Position numbers and translations under genes: made by a program | Shown: positions 8,336-17,013 of the stretch, piece by piece | Numbering within the stretch: position 1 is the first letter of the stretch | Layout of the letters: each line of letters opens with the position of its first letter | From: Flavivirga spongiicola | Lineage (GTDB): Bacteria > Bacteroidota > Bacteroidia > Flavobacteriales > Flavobacteriaceae | DNA length: 64,000 bases | NCBI RefSeq assembly: GCF_030540825.1 | Contig: NZ_JAUOEO010000001.1 | Location: 1,337,001-1,401,000 of the forward strand | Direction of reading: 5' to 3' | The notes under the pieces: generated by a model | Told to the model about the DNA's origin: nothing | The model's input: the letters and a program-made list of their open reading frames with translations, nothing else | Databases searched by the model: none

Positions 8336-9502
8336 CTAAACACAATTCTTTTGAAATGCCTTATACCAACGATCTGGTAATTTATTATTACAAGCATCTA
8401 AGTAATCCTCATGCATGCAAGGTAATAACGTATGTCTTTTCAATTTATTATTTACTTCGGCTAAAAAAGGAATTTCAATCCACCATCGACCTGTTTTATT
8501 ACTCTTGTAAAACACTAACTCCTGAGAGTCCACTAAAGTAATAAACTTTTGATAGTTTTTATCTTCTGAAAAATCATCATCATTTACTCTATAATTAACC
8601 CCTTCGATAAAATACCAAATTATCTGAGAGACTAACACGGATGTCATTTCATCATCCTTAGATGGTTTATACTCATATATTCCAAAAGAAGTGACTTTAT
8701 TACTAATACCAGCATAACGTGAAATAGCACAAATCTCCTTTCCATCTAACCCATTAGGTGAATATTTTTGATTTAAACTAACCTCTGCACCTTTCACTGA
8801 AGTTAAATCTATACTAACAATATTAGCATCTCTTAATACAGGCTCAACAAGAGCAATATCATTAGATACTTGTCCGAGCCTATAGGATTCGAAATAAAGA
8901 CTATCCATCAAATCTATCTCTTCTTGCGAATTGAAATAAGTTTGATACCCTATGGTTGCATAATTAAAAAGATTATAAGGTTGATCTAAAATGACCTTAC
9001 CTACAAAACTATTATTTTTTATTGGCTTGGTGGAGTCGCCTAAATCAAACTTACTATCTACGTTTACAATATTAACCATAGGTGCTAAATTATCATAAGC
9101 CCTATAATTTGCATAAGTAAGGTCTTGTGTGCCACCTAATATAATTGGTATAATATTCTTTTTCACTAAAATACTTATGGTTGTTTTTAACGCAAAATAA
9201 GTATCTTCAACGCTCTCTCCTTTATTAATATCGCCTAAATCTGCAATCGTAGTATTCCAGCTTCCGGGAAAAAGACCATATAAGGATTTTCGGATTTCAT
9301 CTAATTGAAATTCCTCTCCTATATAATTAACATCATTTCTATTTTCTAAAACACCTAAAATAGCAATATCAACATCATCTAAATCTGGAATGCCATTTTG
9401 CAAGGAGTGGATTTTTAATTTTCTTCCTAGGACTTGCGTTGAAAGCAACTCGTTATGAGCCAAAACTAAATCTGAAACAGGAGATAAAAAATTAAAATTC
9501 AT
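8336..9502 (-). CDS. Arginase/ureohydrolase-fold protein with degenerate metal site
   Basis: The product is 388 residues. The ureohydrolase fold is recognisable from the order of the three metal-site loops, but the ligands are mostly gone. The GGDHS loop reads GGTQDLT (Asp and His lost). The DAHxD loop reads VDSKFD (His replaced by Lys). The SxDxDxxDP loop reads SIDLTSVKG (two Asp lost). A C-terminal extension of about 70 residues (QELVFYKSNKTGRWWIEIP...) is not part of classical arginases. It lies directly upstream of gldK (164 bp) and downstream of topA (90 bp). It may be annotated as formimidoylglutamase by homology, but I infer it is not an active Mn2+ enzyme. Role unknown; proximity to the T9SS genes is suggestive only. 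Confidence 0.75.
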   Translation of the reverse strand: MNFNFLSPVSDLVLAHNELLSTQVLGRKLKIHSLQNGIPDLDDVDIAILGVLENRNDVNYIGEEFQLDEIRKSLYGLFPGSWNTTIADLGDINKGESVEDTYFALKTTISILVKKNIIPIILGGTQDLTYANYRAYDNLAPMVNIVNVDSKFDLGDSTKPIKNNSFVGKVILDQPYNLFNYATIGYQTYFNSQEEIDLMDSLYFESYRLGQVSNDIALVEPVLRDANIVSIDLTSVKGAEVSLNQKYSPNGLDGKEICAISRYAGISNKVTSFGIYEYKPSKDDEMTSVLVSQIIWYFIEGVNYRVNDDDFSEDKNYQKFITLVDSQELVFYKSNKTGRWWIEIPFLAEVNNKLKRHTLLPCMHEDYLDACNNKLPDRWYKAFQKNCV

Positions 9503-9592
9503 TTGATGATTCTTCTCTTTTTTTATTTGTTAAATACCATTCGCCATCATTAATCAGCTCAATGTAAAACATTAAACAACTTATATCATTCT

Positions 9593-12085
9593 CTACTTCT
9601 TCTTTTTTGCTGACGCTTTTTTCTTAGTTGCTTTTTTCTTTGGAGCATTAGCTTCAATAATGGCTTTTGCTTCGTCTAAAGTCATTTCTGAAACATCAAC
9701 CGTTTTAGCAAGTTCTACTTTTATTTTTCCTTTTAAAACGTTATGTCTGCCCCAACGTGCTTTTTCAACACGAATACCTTCTTCTTCCCAATTATGGATA
9801 ACCTTATCTATTTCCTTTTGAATTTTTGTCTCAATTAATTCGACAATATCGGCATCGGATAAATGATCCCAATCGTATTTTTTGTTTACGTTAATAAACA
9901 TATTGTTCCATTTAATAAATGGTCCAAAACGCCCTTTTCCTTTTTGTACTGGCAACTCTTTATACATATATATTGGAGCGTCTGCTTTTTGCTTTTCTTT
10001 AATTAAAACAATCGCATCATCAATCTCTACACTTAAAGGGTCCACTCCTTTTGGCAACGAAACAAACGAAGCTCCAAACTTAACGTAAGGGCCAAAACGA
10101 CCATTATTTACCACAATATCTTCACCTTCATAAGTTCCTAAACTTTTTGGAAGCTGAAATAAATCCATGGCCTCTTCGTAAGTAATAGTCGTTAATTGCT
10201 GGTCTGGACTTAAACTAGCAAATTGCGGCTTTTCTTCATCATCAACAGTACCAATTTGTACCATGGGCCCAAACCTACCTAAGCGCACACTTACTTGTTT
10301 TCCGGATTTTGGATCGGTTCCTAAAATACGTTCACCAGATTCTCTTTCTGCATTTTCTTTTACATCTTCTACTTTTGGATGAAAATTTTTATAAAATGAT
10401 TTCATCATTTTAGTCCAGTCTTCATTCCCTTCTGCTATCTCATCAAAATCCGCTTCAACTTTAGCCGTAAAATTATAATCTAATATAGTTTCGAAATGAT
10501 TTACTAAAAAGTCGGTTACAATCATACCAATATCAGTTGGTACTAATTTTCCTTTATCTGAACCTACTTTTTCAGTTAATGTTTTATCATTTACATGGCC
10601 ATTTTGAAGTCTTAATTGTGTATAGCTTCTTTCAACACCTTCTACAGTACCTTTTTCTACATAATTTCTGTTCTGTATGGTTGAAATAGTTGGTGCATAT
10701 GTTGACGGACGTCCAATACCCAATTCTTCTAACTTCTTAACAAGTGAAGCTTCCGTATATCTTGCTGGGGGACGCGTATAACGTTCTGTTGCTGAGATAT
10801 AATTATTAAGAAGTGCCTCATTAGTTTTCATGGCTGGCAACATGCCTTCTTGCTCAACATCTTCATCGTCTGTTCCTTCTAAATACACTTTTAAAAAGCC
10901 ATCAAAAGTGATAACTTCTCCGTTTGCTGTAAAGGTTTCATTATGTGTAGACGCACTCACTTTTACATTAGTACGTTCTAATTCTGCTTCACTCATTTGT
11001 GATGCAATGGCACGTTTCCAAATTAAGTCATACAAACGTGCTTGATCTCTATCGATATCAACCGAATGTGTTGAAAAATTTGTAGGGCGAATAGCCTCAT
11101 GCGCGTCTTGAGCGCCTTTTGTTTTTCCTTTATAATTTCTTGGTTTGCTATATTTTGAACCAAAAGCACTTTCAATTTCTGCCTGTGCTCCTTGTCGTGC
11201 TTCGTCAGACAGGTTAACACTATCCGTTCTCATATAAGTAATTAAACCTGCTTCATACAGGCGCTGTGCCATCGTCATCGTTTTACTTACTGAAAAGTAT
11301 AATTTACGCGATGCTTCTTGCTGTAATGTAGATGTTGTAAATGGTGCTGCCGGTGATTTTTTTGCCGGCTTTTTTTCTAAACCTGAAACCTTAAAGCTCG
11401 CAGCACTATTCTTTTCTAAAAAACTTTGAGCTTCTTCTTTAGTCGAGAAGTTCTTTGGAAGCTTTGCTTTAAAAGTTTGCCCATCTTCATTAGAAAATTC
11501 AGCATCAACTCTATATGAAGCCACTGGAGCAAACCCTTGAATTTCCCTTTCTTTTTCAACAATTAGCCTTACCGAAACAGATTGAACTCTACCTGCCGAC
11601 AAGCCTCCTTTTACTTTTCTCCAAAGCACCGGAGAAAGTTCGTAACCAACAATTCTATCTAATACACGACGGGCTTGTTGTGCATCAACCAAATCGTAAT
11701 CAATACCTCTTGGATTTTCAATCGCTTTTTGAATAGCTGCCTTTGTAATTTCATGAAAAACAATACGTTTTGTCTTTTCTTTATCCAACTTTAAAGTTTC
11801 TGCCAAGTGCCATGCAATAGCCTCTCCTTCTCGATCCTCATCACTTGCTAACCAAACCCACTCTGCGTTTTTAGCTAAGTCTTTTAGTTTTTTTACAATG
11901 GCCTTTTTATCTTTGGAAACCTCATACTTCGGTTTAAAATCACCCTCTACATTAACTCCCAATTCTTTAGAAGGTAAATCGGATATATGCCCGAAACTAG
12001 ACTCTACTTTAAAATCTTTTCCTAAAAATTTCTCAATGGTTTTCGCTTTCGCTGGTGACTCAACAATCACTAAATTCTTCGTCAT
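9593..12085 (-). CDS. topA: DNA topoisomerase I (type IA)
   Basis: The product is 830 residues and relaxes negative supercoils through a 5'-phosphotyrosine intermediate. The Toprim domain opens the protein (VESPAKAKTIEKFLG; DEDREGEAIAWH with the acidic metal triad near 80-85). The catalytic tyrosine is Tyr284 in ITYMRTDS. The C-terminal half has repeated GRFGP-type domains (LGRFGPMVQ, NGRFGPYVKF, KGRFGPFIKW) in place of the cysteine zinc fingers of E. coli TopA, and it ends in a Lys/Ala-rich tail (KKKATKKKASAKKKK) typical of Bacteroidota. A TACATTTG promoter element and a short hairpin (CTTCAA/TTGAAG) lie just before the start codon. Confidence 0.97.
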   Translation of the reverse strand: MTKNLVIVESPAKAKTIEKFLGKDFKVESSFGHISDLPSKELGVNVEGDFKPKYEVSKDKKAIVKKLKDLAKNAEWVWLASDEDREGEAIAWHLAETLKLDKEKTKRIVFHEITKAAIQKAIENPRGIDYDLVDAQQARRVLDRIVGYELSPVLWRKVKGGLSAGRVQSVSVRLIVEKEREIQGFAPVASYRVDAEFSNEDGQTFKAKLPKNFSTKEEAQSFLEKNSAASFKVSGLEKKPAKKSPAAPFTTSTLQQEASRKLYFSVSKTMTMAQRLYEAGLITYMRTDSVNLSDEARQGAQAEIESAFGSKYSKPRNYKGKTKGAQDAHEAIRPTNFSTHSVDIDRDQARLYDLIWKRAIASQMSEAELERTNVKVSASTHNETFTANGEVITFDGFLKVYLEGTDDEDVEQEGMLPAMKTNEALLNNYISATERYTRPPARYTEASLVKKLEELGIGRPSTYAPTISTIQNRNYVEKGTVEGVERSYTQLRLQNGHVNDKTLTEKVGSDKGKLVPTDIGMIVTDFLVNHFETILDYNFTAKVEADFDEIAEGNEDWTKMMKSFYKNFHPKVEDVKENAERESGERILGTDPKSGKQVSVRLGRFGPMVQIGTVDDEEKPQFASLSPDQQLTTITYEEAMDLFQLPKSLGTYEGEDIVVNNGRFGPYVKFGASFVSLPKGVDPLSVEIDDAIVLIKEKQKADAPIYMYKELPVQKGKGRFGPFIKWNNMFINVNKKYDWDHLSDADIVELIETKIQKEIDKVIHNWEEEGIRVEKARWGRHNVLKGKIKVELAKTVDVSEMTLDEAKAIIEANAPKKKATKKKASAKKKK

Positions 12086-12104
12086 ACTTCAATTTTTGAA
12101 GCTA

Positions 12105-12112
12105 CAAATGTA
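12105..12112 (-). promoter_or_regulatory. Candidate -7 element (TACATTTG) for topA
   Basis: The minus strand reads TACATTTG 20 bp upstream of the topA ATG, matching TAnnTTTG. The short 5' leader then forms CTTCAA-loop-TTGAAG right before the start codon. No clear TTG is seen at -33. Confidence 0.4.
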
Positions 12113-12169
12113 TATGAAAAAAAGTTTATCTGCCGCATTTTATAGATTATCTGTTGATTATTTAAATAA

Positions 12170-12206
12170 AAAAACCTGCTTTTTAACATTTTAAAAGCAG
12201 GTTTTT
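12170..12206 (-). terminator. Rho-independent terminator
   Basis: A 14-bp stem, AAAAACCTGCTTTT / AAAAGCAGGTTTTT, with a 9-nt loop and T-rich flank on both strands. It lies downstream of the 12402-13184 membrane protein gene on the minus strand and upstream of topA, insulating the two. Confidence 0.8.
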
Positions 12207-12401
12207 ATATTGTGAATAAAAGAATTTCTTGAAACTGACCATTGTCAAAGCAGAATTTTAAAGGCATTTTTCCAGTTTCATTTTTAAGCAAATATTCAAA
12301 ACCTGAAATTCTATTATTTTAGATTCTCGCTTTTGCGAGAATGACAATTTCAAAGGAAACTCCGAGGCAAGAGCCTCGAAGAATTCTTCTTCTATTAAAA
12401 T

Positions 12402-13184
12402 TTATTCGGATGAAGCTCCTATCTCCTCAATAGCATCAACCCTATTAAAACCAATAACATTTTTGTATATCAGATATATTGGATGATAAACAAAAGCAGC
12501 CGTAAAAAGCAGCCCTATTCCACACAACAAAAAACCAACGATTTGTGATAAAATGGAAGCTACAATCATTAAACCAAAAGTGATTAACCATTTTTTGTTT
12601 CCTAATTTAAAACTCACTTTCACAATTTCGCCTACACTAAGTTCAGGATTAAAGGCATATATTAATGAAAAGTAAGATAACGGTATCATCACATAAAATA
12701 TAGGCAAATAACATAATAACATAGCCAAAATAGCAATTCCGAAAGAAGCCAGCATTAATACAAATATTTTACTTAAATGTTTTCCTTTCACAAAATAGAA
12801 GAAATCGGATGTTGTTACCGATTCGTTATAATCCAGCTTTCGCATGATTCTGAAAAATGCAGCATTTAAAGCTACTGAAATTGCTCCTAAAACGAATATT
12901 CCAACAATCACAAACAAAACGTATAATATAGACATCCCTGCAAAAAAGCCACTAAATGCCTCAGAATCTGAATACCCACTCTCTTGCTGCGCAATTATCA
13001 TACCTATTAAAGGAAGGTATAAAACAATAATTAAAGGCATCATAATTATTACTGTAAACAACTGTAATAAAAATCCTTGAAGCCATGTCTTTTTAAACAA
13101 TTCAATGGACTCATTAAAAATAGTTCCGAAATCTAAAGCTTTGGCATTTTCTATCTTTTCTAACAAACCGTTAATGGTATTCAT
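12402..13184 (-). CDS. Multi-pass membrane protein, paralogue of the next gene
   Basis: The 260-residue protein begins with a short amphipathic segment (LLEKIENAKALDFGTIFNESIELFKKTW) followed by six or so hydrophobic helices (about 33-65, 80-112, 135-165, 200-240). The motif AFNPELSVGEIVKVSFKLGNKKWLITFG is shared almost word for word with the gene at 13375-14136. Such proteins are often labelled as DUF4013-like or, wrongly, beta-carotene monooxygenase; no enzyme motif is visible. The two genes are arranged head to tail 190 bp apart and look like a tandem duplication. Function unknown. Confidence 0.8.
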   Translation of the reverse strand: MNTINGLLEKIENAKALDFGTIFNESIELFKKTWLQGFLLQLFTVIIMMPLIIVLYLPLIGMIIAQQESGYSDSEAFSGFFAGMSILYVLFVIVGIFVLGAISVALNAAFFRIMRKLDYNESVTTSDFFYFVKGKHLSKIFVLMLASFGIAILAMLLCYLPIFYVMIPLSYFSLIYAFNPELSVGEIVKVSFKLGNKKWLITFGLMIVASILSQIVGFLLCGIGLLFTAAFVYHPIYLIYKNVIGFNRVDAIEEIGASSE

Positions 13185-13234
13185 ATATAAAATTTTATAG
13201 ATGAAGTGTTTAAACTTTTTTTATTGGCTGCAAA

Positions 13235-13292
13235 ATATCCTTTTACCTCCACATTTTGTCTTTTTATTACTACGTAGCGATGCTATGCAGCT
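13235..13292 (-). repeat. Dispersed repeat containing CATAGCATCGCTAC, copy 1
   Basis: On the minus strand this gap between the two paralogues reads GCATAGCATCGCTACGTAGTAATAAAA followed by a GACAAAATGTGG-like tail. The same order of motifs occurs at 40574-40640 on the plus strand. Confidence 0.55.
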
Positions 13293-13374
13293 CAAAAAAG
13301 TCTTCATTTGGAAATAAAATTACTATTTTTCGCTTCAATCAAAAAAGTTCAAATCACTTCAATAATTAATAATA

Positions 13375-14136
13375 CTAATCATCTCTGAGCCCTATTTTTT
13401 CTATCTCACTATCCGCTTTAAAGCCTATCACTTCCTTATAAATTAAAAACACAGGTAAATAAATAATAGACATTGTAAACAGCAACCCTATTCCGCAACC
13501 TAATATTCCTAACATTGCCAGAATACCAGTAACAAATAAGGCGCCAAAAGTTATGAGCCATTTTTTATTTCCTAACGCAAAACTTGCTTTAACAATTTCT
13601 GTTTCACTTAAATCTGGATTAAAAGCAAAAATGATTGCAAAATATGATAAAGGCACAATAGCATATATATAAGGAATCAAAAACAACAGCTGTGCAGTTG
13701 TTGCTATTAAGGTATATATAATACCTAACATAAACACCTTTGTAAAATATTCTTTATTAAAAAAATAAAAATAATCATCGCGTCCTGTTTCTCCCGAATC
13801 CATTTGTCTACAAATCCTATAAAACGCCCCAACAAGAGCAAGTGTTAAAGTACTAACTAAAATGGTTTGGGGAACACTGTATAATGCATTTTGAGAATAA
13901 AAACTCGAAAACGATTCTAAGTCAAACCCATCATTAAAATCAAAAACATCCGGAGCAAGACCAATAAGTCCAAAGACAAAATTTATAATTACAGCAGCAA
14001 TCATTACAATAACAACAACTAAAAACCCTTTAAGCCATACTTTTTTATATAAGTCTATAGAATTGCTAATAATTTCTCCGAAATCTAAAGGCTTTGCATG
14101 ACCTATCTTCTGTAATAGGGAATCTAACGTATTCAT
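13375..14136 (-). CDS. Multi-pass membrane protein, paralogue of the previous gene
   Basis: The 253-residue product starts MNTLDSLLQKIGHAKPLDFGEIISNSIDLYKKVW, closely parallel to its neighbour (MNTINGLLEKIENAKALDFGTIFNESIELFKKTW), and shares AFNPDLSETEIVKASFALGNKKWLITFG. Several transmembrane helices are evident. The conserved soluble pieces are the N-terminal amphipathic helix and the LGNKKWLITFG loop. A terminator at 14210-14235 lies upstream of this gene and belongs to the lipoprotein cluster beyond. No catalytic motif or known domain is recognised. Confidence 0.8.
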   Translation of the reverse strand: MNTLDSLLQKIGHAKPLDFGEIISNSIDLYKKVWLKGFLVVVIVMIAAVIINFVFGLIGLAPDVFDFNDGFDLESFSSFYSQNALYSVPQTILVSTLTLALVGAFYRICRQMDSGETGRDDYFYFFNKEYFTKVFMLGIIYTLIATTAQLLFLIPYIYAIVPLSYFAIIFAFNPDLSETEIVKASFALGNKKWLITFGALFVTGILAMLGILGCGIGLLFTMSIIYLPVFLIYKEVIGFKADSEIEKIGLRDD

Positions 14137-14209
14137 AGTTGGTTTGGTTAAATTGGTTATAATGAACAGTTCAATGATTTAAAAACAGTTGCAATATAAT
14201 ACAAACAAA

Positions 14210-14235
14210 AAAAACCTGCATAAAAGCAGGTTTTT
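14210..14235 (-). terminator. Rho-independent terminator after the lipoprotein cluster
   Basis: A 10-bp stem, AAAAACCTGC / GCAGGTTTTT, with loop ATAAAA and T-rich on the minus-strand 3' side, ~160 bp past the LVIVD gene stop. Confidence 0.75.
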
Positions 14236-14395
14236 AAATAACAAATTTCTTGAAATTTATATATTTAGATTCCCATTTTATTCATTGTCTTGTATTTTAT
14301 AATAATGAATTCATGAAATAAAAATTTGCTTGCCGAATTTAAATTCAGCGAAGCTAATCTTGCGATTTCACGGGAATGACAATTCCATAATAATA

Positions 14396-15637
14396 TTATC
14401 TTAATGAATATGAACTTATCAAATCGACACCATCTTCAATATATTTATATTGATATAAATTATCACCTCCTACCATAAGCAAGCTATTTTCTAATGGAAT
14501 GACGTCTTTAGATTGAATATCATCATATGTTTTTGTTAGTTTGACATCTAACGGTTCTTCTTTATCAAATAACTTTAATCCAGAAGTGCCATCGCAAACA
14601 AATAACGTGTTTTCTTTAATACCTAATCCGTAAGGATTCTCTAATTCGTAACGACTCGCTAATTTTGGCGTTGCTTTATCACTAATATCAATCACTTCTA
14701 AAACGCTTTCCAATTGCCCACAATCATTTCCTCCACGTAACGTTAAATAGGCATAATCCCCATCCACAACTACAGGGTCACAGCCTTCCCAATGTGTAAA
14801 TTCTGAAATATATTCTGGTGATGATGGGTTTGCTATACTATAAATATACATGCCATTAGTGCTTCCTAAATACAAATATTCACCAGCTTGAAACATAGTT
14901 TCGATATTCCACCCAGCATTTTGTGTATTTGCAAGCACTGGAGATGATAAATTTTGAATATTAAAGATGGCCATTTGATAATTCCCAACGGTATATAAAT
15001 AATTATCTACTATTTGAAAACGTGCCAAAGAACCTCCTTGACCTGTAACCGATTCTGCTGACGATGAGGCCAAAGCACCATTTTGAAGCACAACATCAAT
15101 AAATTGGTTGTCTATTTTTTTACGCCTTTCGGTAGTTACTGTCCAACCTACAATAATATTGTTTTCCAAATCTACCTTCCCATAATCTACAGCTTGAGCT
15201 TCAATGGGAATGTCATAATCATAAATACTAAACACATCGTTTAGCCTTTCAACGAAAGCAATTGAATTAATATCAGAGATATCGAAAACCACTAAATCGG
15301 TTGCACTATCAGCATATAAAAAATCATCTTTTACCGAAATGTCTTCATTCCCTGGAATCTTAATAAATTTAATGGCTTTTGGTAATTCAGGGTTAGAATT
15401 ATCAATAACATGCACTCCTTTATTAACATCACTAACAAAAATATAATTTTTATAAGCATATATTTTGCCTGTTTCTTCAATTTTTTCAGGAACCGTAATA
15501 GCAACCGAACTTCTAAAATCAGCTTTAGTCATTAATTCAGGAATTGCTACTTGAACAAGCTCGAAATTAAGATCCTTTTTATCGCAAGACCATATACTTA
15601 TGAAGAATAGGAGTAAAAGAAAGTATTTAAATTTCAT
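14396..15637 (-). CDS. LVIVD-repeat beta-propeller lipoprotein
   Basis: The 413-residue lipoprotein has a signal peptide ending FFISIWSC (Cys18) followed by DKKD, a charged patch resembling the Bacteroidota surface-export signal. The body contains repeated blades of the form GKIYAYKNYIFVSDVNKGVHVIDNSNPELPK, DFLYADSATDLVVFDISD, YLYLGSTNGMYIYSIANPSSPEYI and TLFVCDGTSGLKLFD, the LVIVD-type beta-propeller. These propellers usually sit on the outer membrane and mediate protein or glycan contacts; the partner is unknown. It is the last of three genes separated by only 16 and 20 bp, all lipoproteins. Confidence 0.85.
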   Translation of the reverse strand: MKFKYFLLLLFFISIWSCDKKDLNFELVQVAIPELMTKADFRSSVAITVPEKIEETGKIYAYKNYIFVSDVNKGVHVIDNSNPELPKAIKFIKIPGNEDISVKDDFLYADSATDLVVFDISDINSIAFVERLNDVFSIYDYDIPIEAQAVDYGKVDLENNIIVGWTVTTERRKKIDNQFIDVVLQNGALASSSAESVTGQGGSLARFQIVDNYLYTVGNYQMAIFNIQNLSSPVLANTQNAGWNIETMFQAGEYLYLGSTNGMYIYSIANPSSPEYISEFTHWEGCDPVVVDGDYAYLTLRGGNDCGQLESVLEVIDISDKATPKLASRYELENPYGLGIKENTLFVCDGTSGLKLFDKEEPLDVKLTKTYDDIQSKDVIPLENSLLMVGGDNLYQYKYIEDGVDLISSYSLR

Positions 15638-15653
15638 AGCAAATCATTTTAGT

Positions 15654-16094
15654 TTAATATTTATATCGCAATGAAGACTCCAAGCCTTCAAGGTGTAATA
15701 TAACTTCATTACTTCCGCTAATTTGAAGTGGCGTTAAATCAAATGTGATTGTTTTTTTAAAAACCGCCAAACAAGCCTCTTCATTTATTAATTGAAATTT
15801 CAAATAGCGTTGTTCTGGTGAAGACTCGGCAACAGCTCCGGAATCTACTAAATTAAATTCCCAGGAATTACCATCACAACCAGAAGCACTTATTTCAATA
15901 GCTAAGCAATTATCTGTTATTTCTGTGCTAACAAAATCAAAATCAGCAGAAACCAAGTTATCATAAATATTTTTATTTACCATAGTTTTTTGATCACAAA
16001 TTTCTATAATAGGGCTAATATCATGATCATCTTCACATTTAGTGCTCAAAAAACAACACATTATAGAAACAACAAAAAGAATCTTTCTCAACAT
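15654..16094 (-). CDS. Small lipoprotein of unknown function
   Basis: The 146-residue product starts MLRKILFVVSIMCCFLSTKCEDDHD: a lipobox-like LSTKC followed by acidic residues, nearly the same leader as the protein encoded by the next gene upstream. The mature part has cysteines at ICDQKT, NCLAIEISASGCDG and EEACLAVF and looks beta-rich. I do not recognise a family. Its place in a tight three-gene lipoprotein cluster and the EDD export-like signal suggest cell-surface location (inference). Confidence 0.7.
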   Translation of the reverse strand: MLRKILFVVSIMCCFLSTKCEDDHDISPIIEICDQKTMVNKNIYDNLVSADFDFVSTEITDNCLAIEISASGCDGNSWEFNLVDSGAVAESSPEQRYLKFQLINEEACLAVFKKTITFDLTPLQISGSNEVILHLEGLESSLRYKY

Positions 16095-16114
16095 GATTAA
16101 ATTTATTTATTAGA

Positions 16115-16813
16115 TTAATATTTTAATACAGGAAACCCATTTTCACATGTCACCTCTTTTGGTTGCTGAGGCAAATCACATGTTGAAACTATTCCCCATT
16201 TTATATTATAAGCATTTTCCAAATTAGTATATGCTTCAACTTTTTGCAAAAAGGTCACTGTATCTATTTGCGTAGAGTAAGCTATATACCCCTGGGGGCC
16301 TCCACAAGCTTTAGAACCGTAAGCGGTAAAAACCCAATCAATAGCGTTTGTACAAGATACACTTATTGACAATTTATAAATCTCATCAAATGCATCCATC
16401 AATTTTCGGTGGTCTTTTTCCTGTTCCGTTAATTCCCTTTTTACTACTAATTCATTTTCAGTAAGCGATACAATACGCCAGGCATAATTACCGGGATACT
16501 GCTCTTGAGATATAGTTATGAGCGTATTATTTAATTCCCATTGGCCCTTAGAATCGAAAAAAACTAGTGGTGGCGTTCCACAAAAACCAGAAGAACGTTC
16601 AACCATATCGCCATTTTCCTTGAATAAAATACCATAGTCTTCTTCAGGCAAAGCACTTGCTCTCCTATATGTTGTTTCTTCACCATCATAGGTTGGTTCT
16701 ACCCAAGTACCTATTAATAAATTATCTGGATCTATATTATTAGCATCATCATCTGAGCATTGCATATTGATAAAACAGCATATGACAGAAATAGTAAATA
16801 AAATCTTTTTCAT
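16115..16813 (-). CDS. Two-domain lipoprotein, lipocalin-like N-terminal domain
   Basis: From the ATG at 16813 the product is 232 residues: MKKILFTISVICCFINMQC then SDDD, a lipobox-like end and a surface-export-like acidic patch. Residues ~30-140 resemble a lipocalin-like domain (LIGTWVEP..., FKENGDMVER, KGQWELNNTLITI, SLTENELVVKRE). The C-terminal ~90 residues contain CGGPQGYIAYS and four further cysteines. The longer frame from 16915 adds 34 residues without a signal peptide and is rejected. It is first of the three-gene cluster; a 200-bp region separates it from divergent miaB. Confidence 0.72.
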   Translation of the reverse strand: MKKILFTISVICCFINMQCSDDDANNIDPDNLLIGTWVEPTYDGEETTYRRASALPEEDYGILFKENGDMVERSSGFCGTPPLVFFDSKGQWELNNTLITISQEQYPGNYAWRIVSLTENELVVKRELTEQEKDHRKLMDAFDEIYKLSISVSCTNAIDWVFTAYGSKACGGPQGYIAYSTQIDTVTFLQKVEAYTNLENAYNIKWGIVSTCDLPQQPKEVTCENGFPVLKY

Positions 16814-16923
16814 AAATGTGGGGGTTTTAAAGGTTTCGTTTTTAAATAGATACCACAAGCGCGTTTTGGTTGCGTAAATAGTATTGATAATTCCCAAAAA
16901 CTGAAAAAAATTCAAACTGTCAC

Positions 16924-16956
16924 TTTGTCATAAAACACAAATTAATTGTATCTTTG
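16924..16956 (+). promoter_or_regulatory. Promoter for miaB (TTTG-N21-TATCTTTG)
   Basis: TTTG at 16924-16927 and TATCTTTGC from 16949 match the Bacteroidota housekeeping promoter (TTTG about 20 bp before TAnnTTTG). The start codon is 58 bp downstream. A hairpin TTTCCAC-TTTC-GTGGAAA at 16990-17007 lies 6 bp before the ATG. Confidence 0.6.
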
Positions 16957-17013
16957 CATACTTATTGACACTCTTAAAACAATTTAAGATTTCCACTTTC
17001 GTGGAAAATAAAT

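Larger units (their letters stand above)
12086..12401. other. Intergenic region topA / membrane protein
   Basis: The 316-bp gap contains the topA promoter candidate, the terminator at 12170-12206, and two short dispersed palindromes: ATTCTCGCTTTTGCGAGAAT at 12323-12342 and GAGGCAAGAGCCTC at 12364-12377. No gene was seen. Confidence 0.6.

Noticed and set aside
8191..8397. 68-residue ORF overlapping the gldK leader
   Set aside because: It spans the phased AT-rich repeats and the ends of two genes in another frame, has no recognisable domain, and is a chance frame.
8336..9502. Functional formimidoylglutamase or arginase
   Set aside because: Most of the required metal ligands are replaced, so the enzyme name would mislead.
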